DNA from: Chryseobacterium viscerum
GTDB taxonomy: Bacteria; Bacteroidota; Bacteroidia; Flavobacteriales; Weeksellaceae
Direction: 5' to 3'
Assembly: GCF_002899945.2 (NCBI RefSeq)
Contig: NZ_PPEG02000003.1
Span: forward strand, 1-64,000
Length of the DNA: 64,000 bases
The notes under the pieces are model-generated. The model was not told the DNA's origin. It saw only the letters and a program-made list of their open reading frames with translations, and ran no database searches. Made by a program: the position numbers and the translations under genes. Position 1 is the first letter of the stretch, and the number at the start of each line of letters is the position of its first letter. Of this stretch, positions 62,084 through 64,000 are shown piece after piece.

Positions 62084-62458
62084 TTTGTTGTTTTTTGGTT
62101 GTTGTTTAGTTTTTACCCTCTTTATAAGGAGTCGGTAATTCCCGGGAATAGGAATCTCAATCAGTTATTCGGAGATAATAACTCCCTTCTGGTCTTCCTG
62201 ATTGAGGAACTCAAAGTAACAACAAAAAAAAGAGGAATGGTAGAGTATAAACAACCAAATATTATCTTGCGTGGAAACACCTAATTATCTGTTTAATAAT
62301 TGGTTAGTATGTATGTGTTTTATTCTGAAGATGAAATAAAGATTCTAAAGGATAAAGGTTGTTATTTTGATTAAGCAGAACCTAAAAAAGGATGAAAAAA
62401 CCTCATATAATAGTTTTTTCATCCTTTTTTAGCAATAATATTATATTGAGTACAGATT
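62084..62458. other. Gap with a terminator for the TlpA-like gene
   Basis: No gene in 375 bases. A palindrome ATTCCCGGGAAT lies near 62138-62149. At 62382-62432 a long stem (AAAAAAGGATGAAAAAAC with its complement) ends the minus-strand TlpA-like gene at 62459. The remainder is AT-rich. Confidence 0.6.
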
Positions 62459-63547
62459 TTATTTATTAATTACTCTATTAAATTCCTCTTCACTGGATAA
62501 GCCTGTAGAAGAAGACAATACCTTCATATTATTGTCAATTAGAATCGTATAAGGAATCGTATTATTAAATTTAAACAAGATTTGGAGATCATTATAAGCA
62601 GGATTTTCACTGTTTATTATAAATTGTTTCCAGGACATTTTCTCCTCTGAAAGTGCTTTTTTCCATGCATTATTTTCCTCATCTATAGATATTGAAATAA
62701 ATTCTACATCTTTATTATACTTTTCATACTCTTTTTTAAGCATCGGAATTTCCATTCTGCAAGGACCACACCAGCTAGCCCAGAAAACTAAAAGATGTTT
62801 TTTATAATTTTTGTCCAATACTGAAACTTTCTTTCCATTCGAATTTTCCAGTTCAGGCATTTTAATATTTCCAATTTCTTTTGCTTTATTATTATACTTT
62901 AGGAGTTTTTTGTAAGGGTTACTTTGTTTTACTTCCTCATCAAATAAATTTAATAATTCATCAGTCTGAGTGGTATTAAATACCGTTTTATTACCAATAA
63001 TATTGTATAAGATATGATATGAATAAGGATATTTTTTAATTTTTTCTTTAATCACATCTATATTATCAGGACTATTATTTGTAAAAATAGCATCACCCGT
63101 ATTATATAGCGCTTCGGTTTGTTTTCCTGCCTTTATTCGGGGACTATTTACAAAAATTACACTAGGAGATGGTGTAAAGTTTACTGGAGTATATTCTTCC
63201 ATGTTTCCTTTTATTGTAATTAAAGGATCAGACATAAAGGTTGGAGATCCCCATTTAGGAACGTTAGTAATAAATCCGAAAACTCGTTGAACATTTTTCT
63301 TATCTCTATGAAATATCCCAATATAAATAGGTAATTTCTCTTTAAAATCATGGTTTATTTCAAAGTGTCCTTTTATTGTTTGTACGCTGTCTATTTTATC
63401 AAGCATTGTTCCTGTCCATAGGTACATAATACCATCAGGAAGGTTGGGGATATCCCCAACAATCCTAACAGTTTGCTTTTTATTGCATGAATAAATACAT
63501 GTCAATAAAATTATAAGATGCAAAAAAATATTTTTCCTTATTTTCAT
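62459..63547 (-). CDS. TlpA-like thiol-disulfide lipoprotein (DUF4369 + thioredoxin)
   Basis: Exported redox lipoprotein of 362 residues. A lipoprotein signal with Cys21 (TCIYSC) is followed by a DUF4369-like beta domain (VRIVGDIPNLPDGIMYLW, DSVQTIKGHFEI) and, after a helical middle, an AhpC/TSA-thioredoxin domain from about residue 229: KMPELENSNGKKVSVLD, LLVFWASWCGPCRMEIPML with C260 and C263, then EFISISIDEENNAWKKAL and the cis-Pro in NNTIPYTILID. It is typical of Bacteroidota TlpA family proteins. It follows the double-glycine peptide gene by six bases, so both share one transcript; a role in shaping that peptide's disulfides is an inference. Confidence 0.88.
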   Translation of the reverse strand: MKIRKNIFLHLIILLTCIYSCNKKQTVRIVGDIPNLPDGIMYLWTGTMLDKIDSVQTIKGHFEINHDFKEKLPIYIGIFHRDKKNVQRVFGFITNVPKWGSPTFMSDPLITIKGNMEEYTPVNFTPSPSVIFVNSPRIKAGKQTEALYNTGDAIFTNNSPDNIDVIKEKIKKYPYSYHILYNIIGNKTVFNTTQTDELLNLFDEEVKQSNPYKKLLKYNNKAKEIGNIKMPELENSNGKKVSVLDKNYKKHLLVFWASWCGPCRMEIPMLKKEYEKYNKDVEFISISIDEENNAWKKALSEEKMSWKQFIINSENPAYNDLQILFKFNNTIPYTILIDNNMKVLSSSTGLSSEEEFNRVINK

Positions 63548-63553
63548 ACTAAT

Positions 63554-63838
63554 TTAGCTTAAATCTGTACTTGCTCCTAAACCTGCTTTACCAGTACAAC
63601 GGCTTACACCACTGTTGGAAGTAATGGCATGACTATTCCCTGTACCTGTTTCACAATAATAACTTCCACCCCAGGTTACTCCATTAGAGGAAGTGGTATT
63701 CATAACATAAGCACATTTTCCAGGGTAGGTTATCCATGATCCGTTAGCTTGCTGAACAGATAAAGAACAAGGATCACCTACATTCCCTCCAAATACATCT
63801 TTCAGTTCATTTCTTGATAATTTTTTTAAATTTTTCAT
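63554..63838 (-). CDS. Double-glycine-leader, Cys-containing secreted peptide
   Basis: Short peptide precursor of 94 residues with a bacteriocin-type leader: KNLKKLSRNELKDVFGG, with the Gly-Gly cleavage site at residues 17-18. The expected mature peptide of 76 residues has four Cys (24, 42, 62, 81), no membrane helix, and is rich in Gly, Ser and Thr (TTSSNGVTWGGSYYCETG). The leader is the type cut by C39-peptidase ABC transporters; none is in the window. Many Chryseobacterium genomes, from memory, have families of such bacteriocin-like genes, whose activity is unproven. It has a promoter with a perfect -7 box and precedes the TlpA-like gene. Confidence 0.8.
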   Translation of the reverse strand: MKNLKKLSRNELKDVFGGNVGDPCSLSVQQANGSWITYPGKCAYVMNTTSSNGVTWGGSYYCETGTGNSHAITSNSGVSRCTGKAGLGASTDLS

Positions 63839-63865
63839 GTTTTTTTATGTTTTAAGGTTGAATAC

Positions 63866-63892
63866 CAAATATATAAATATAAATCAAGCCAA
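63866..63892 (-). promoter_or_regulatory. Promoter of the double-glycine peptide gene
   Basis: On the minus strand TTG (complement of 63890-63892), 16-base spacer and TATATTTG (complement of 63866-63873), perfect -7 box, 27 bases before the ATG. Confidence 0.55.
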
Positions 63893-64000
63893 AGAGAGAA
63901 ATTTTATTATGTTAAACTTTAATATTACCATCTATATATTCCTTTTTTTCCATGATTAAGAATCGAATGATTGAAATATTTGTGTAAATCATTATATCCT

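Noticed and set aside
62099-62284. 61-residue frame in the gap after the unknown protein gene
   Set aside because: No start context, no protein-like composition and it lies in a promoter region.

Overview
The window looks like a chromosomal segment of a Weeksellaceae bacterium (Chryseobacterium/Elizabethkingia type, phylum Bacteroidota). Four things point there: several secreted enzymes end in a type IX secretion (T9SS) type A sorting domain with a YPNP motif; the gliding-associated ABC transporter genes gldF and gldG are present; promoters carry the Bacteroidota -7 box TAnnTTTG rather than TATAAT; and a Tat-exported glycosylasparaginase is present like the one characterised from this family. 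Starts rarely have Shine-Dalgarno sequences. I saw no tRNA, rRNA, transposase, CRISPR array or phage gene.

Layout. 0-10 kb: MerR regulator, secreted reprolysin-type protease, AraC regulator, ccoG, SMP-30-like lipoprotein, a DEAD-box helicase and an Ntn hydrolase. 10-21 kb: rpsA, a fungalysin (M36) protease, an EamA permease, an alpha/beta hydrolase, a divergent AraC/MFS pair, an SRPBCC protein and rplS. 21-30 kb: a T9SS metallophosphoesterase, a YwqK-repeat protein, and the two subunits of a 3-oxoacid CoA-transferase (scoA, scoB) separated by an ABC exporter on the opposite strand. 30-45 kb: glycan-degrading enzymes (GH20 hexosaminidase, glycosylasparaginase, GH2 beta-mannosidase) interleaved with a sulfur-detoxification cluster (Crp/Fnr regulator, TauE exporter, CstB-like persulfide dioxygenase/rhodanese, two YeeE-type halves). 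45-49.6 kb: an AT-rich accessory block. 49.8-61.4 kb: housekeeping and envelope genes (priA, PBP4, M1 aminopeptidase, cupin/JmjC protein, kbl, HemJ-like protein, gldFG). 61.4-64 kb: an unknown protein, a TlpA-like lipoprotein and a double-glycine-leader peptide.

How the genes work together. The proteases, GH20, beta-mannosidase and glycosylasparaginase form a plausible glycoprotein-degrading set. The sulfur cluster appears co-regulated: the same 24-bp sequence sits at exactly the same distance from the -7 box in front of tauE and of the cstB-like gene, directly downstream of a Crp/Fnr regulator that is the obvious candidate activator.

Most interesting region. 45.5-49.6 kb resembles a polymorphic-effector locus. 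It has a carrier lipoprotein with a Cys/Gly-rich linker, an NP..QF.NWF motif and a distinct C-terminal tip; a 38-residue membrane microprotein; an orphan tip carrying a JAMM/JAB-like HxH-x10-SxxD motif but no ATG start or export signal; and two tandem paralogous small lipoproteins. In front of the second lipoprotein lies a frameshifted 43-bp scar of the JAB tip's 3' end, so a [tip + small lipoprotein] cassette was duplicated and its head then lost. Base-composition remarks are by eye; nothing was computed or searched.
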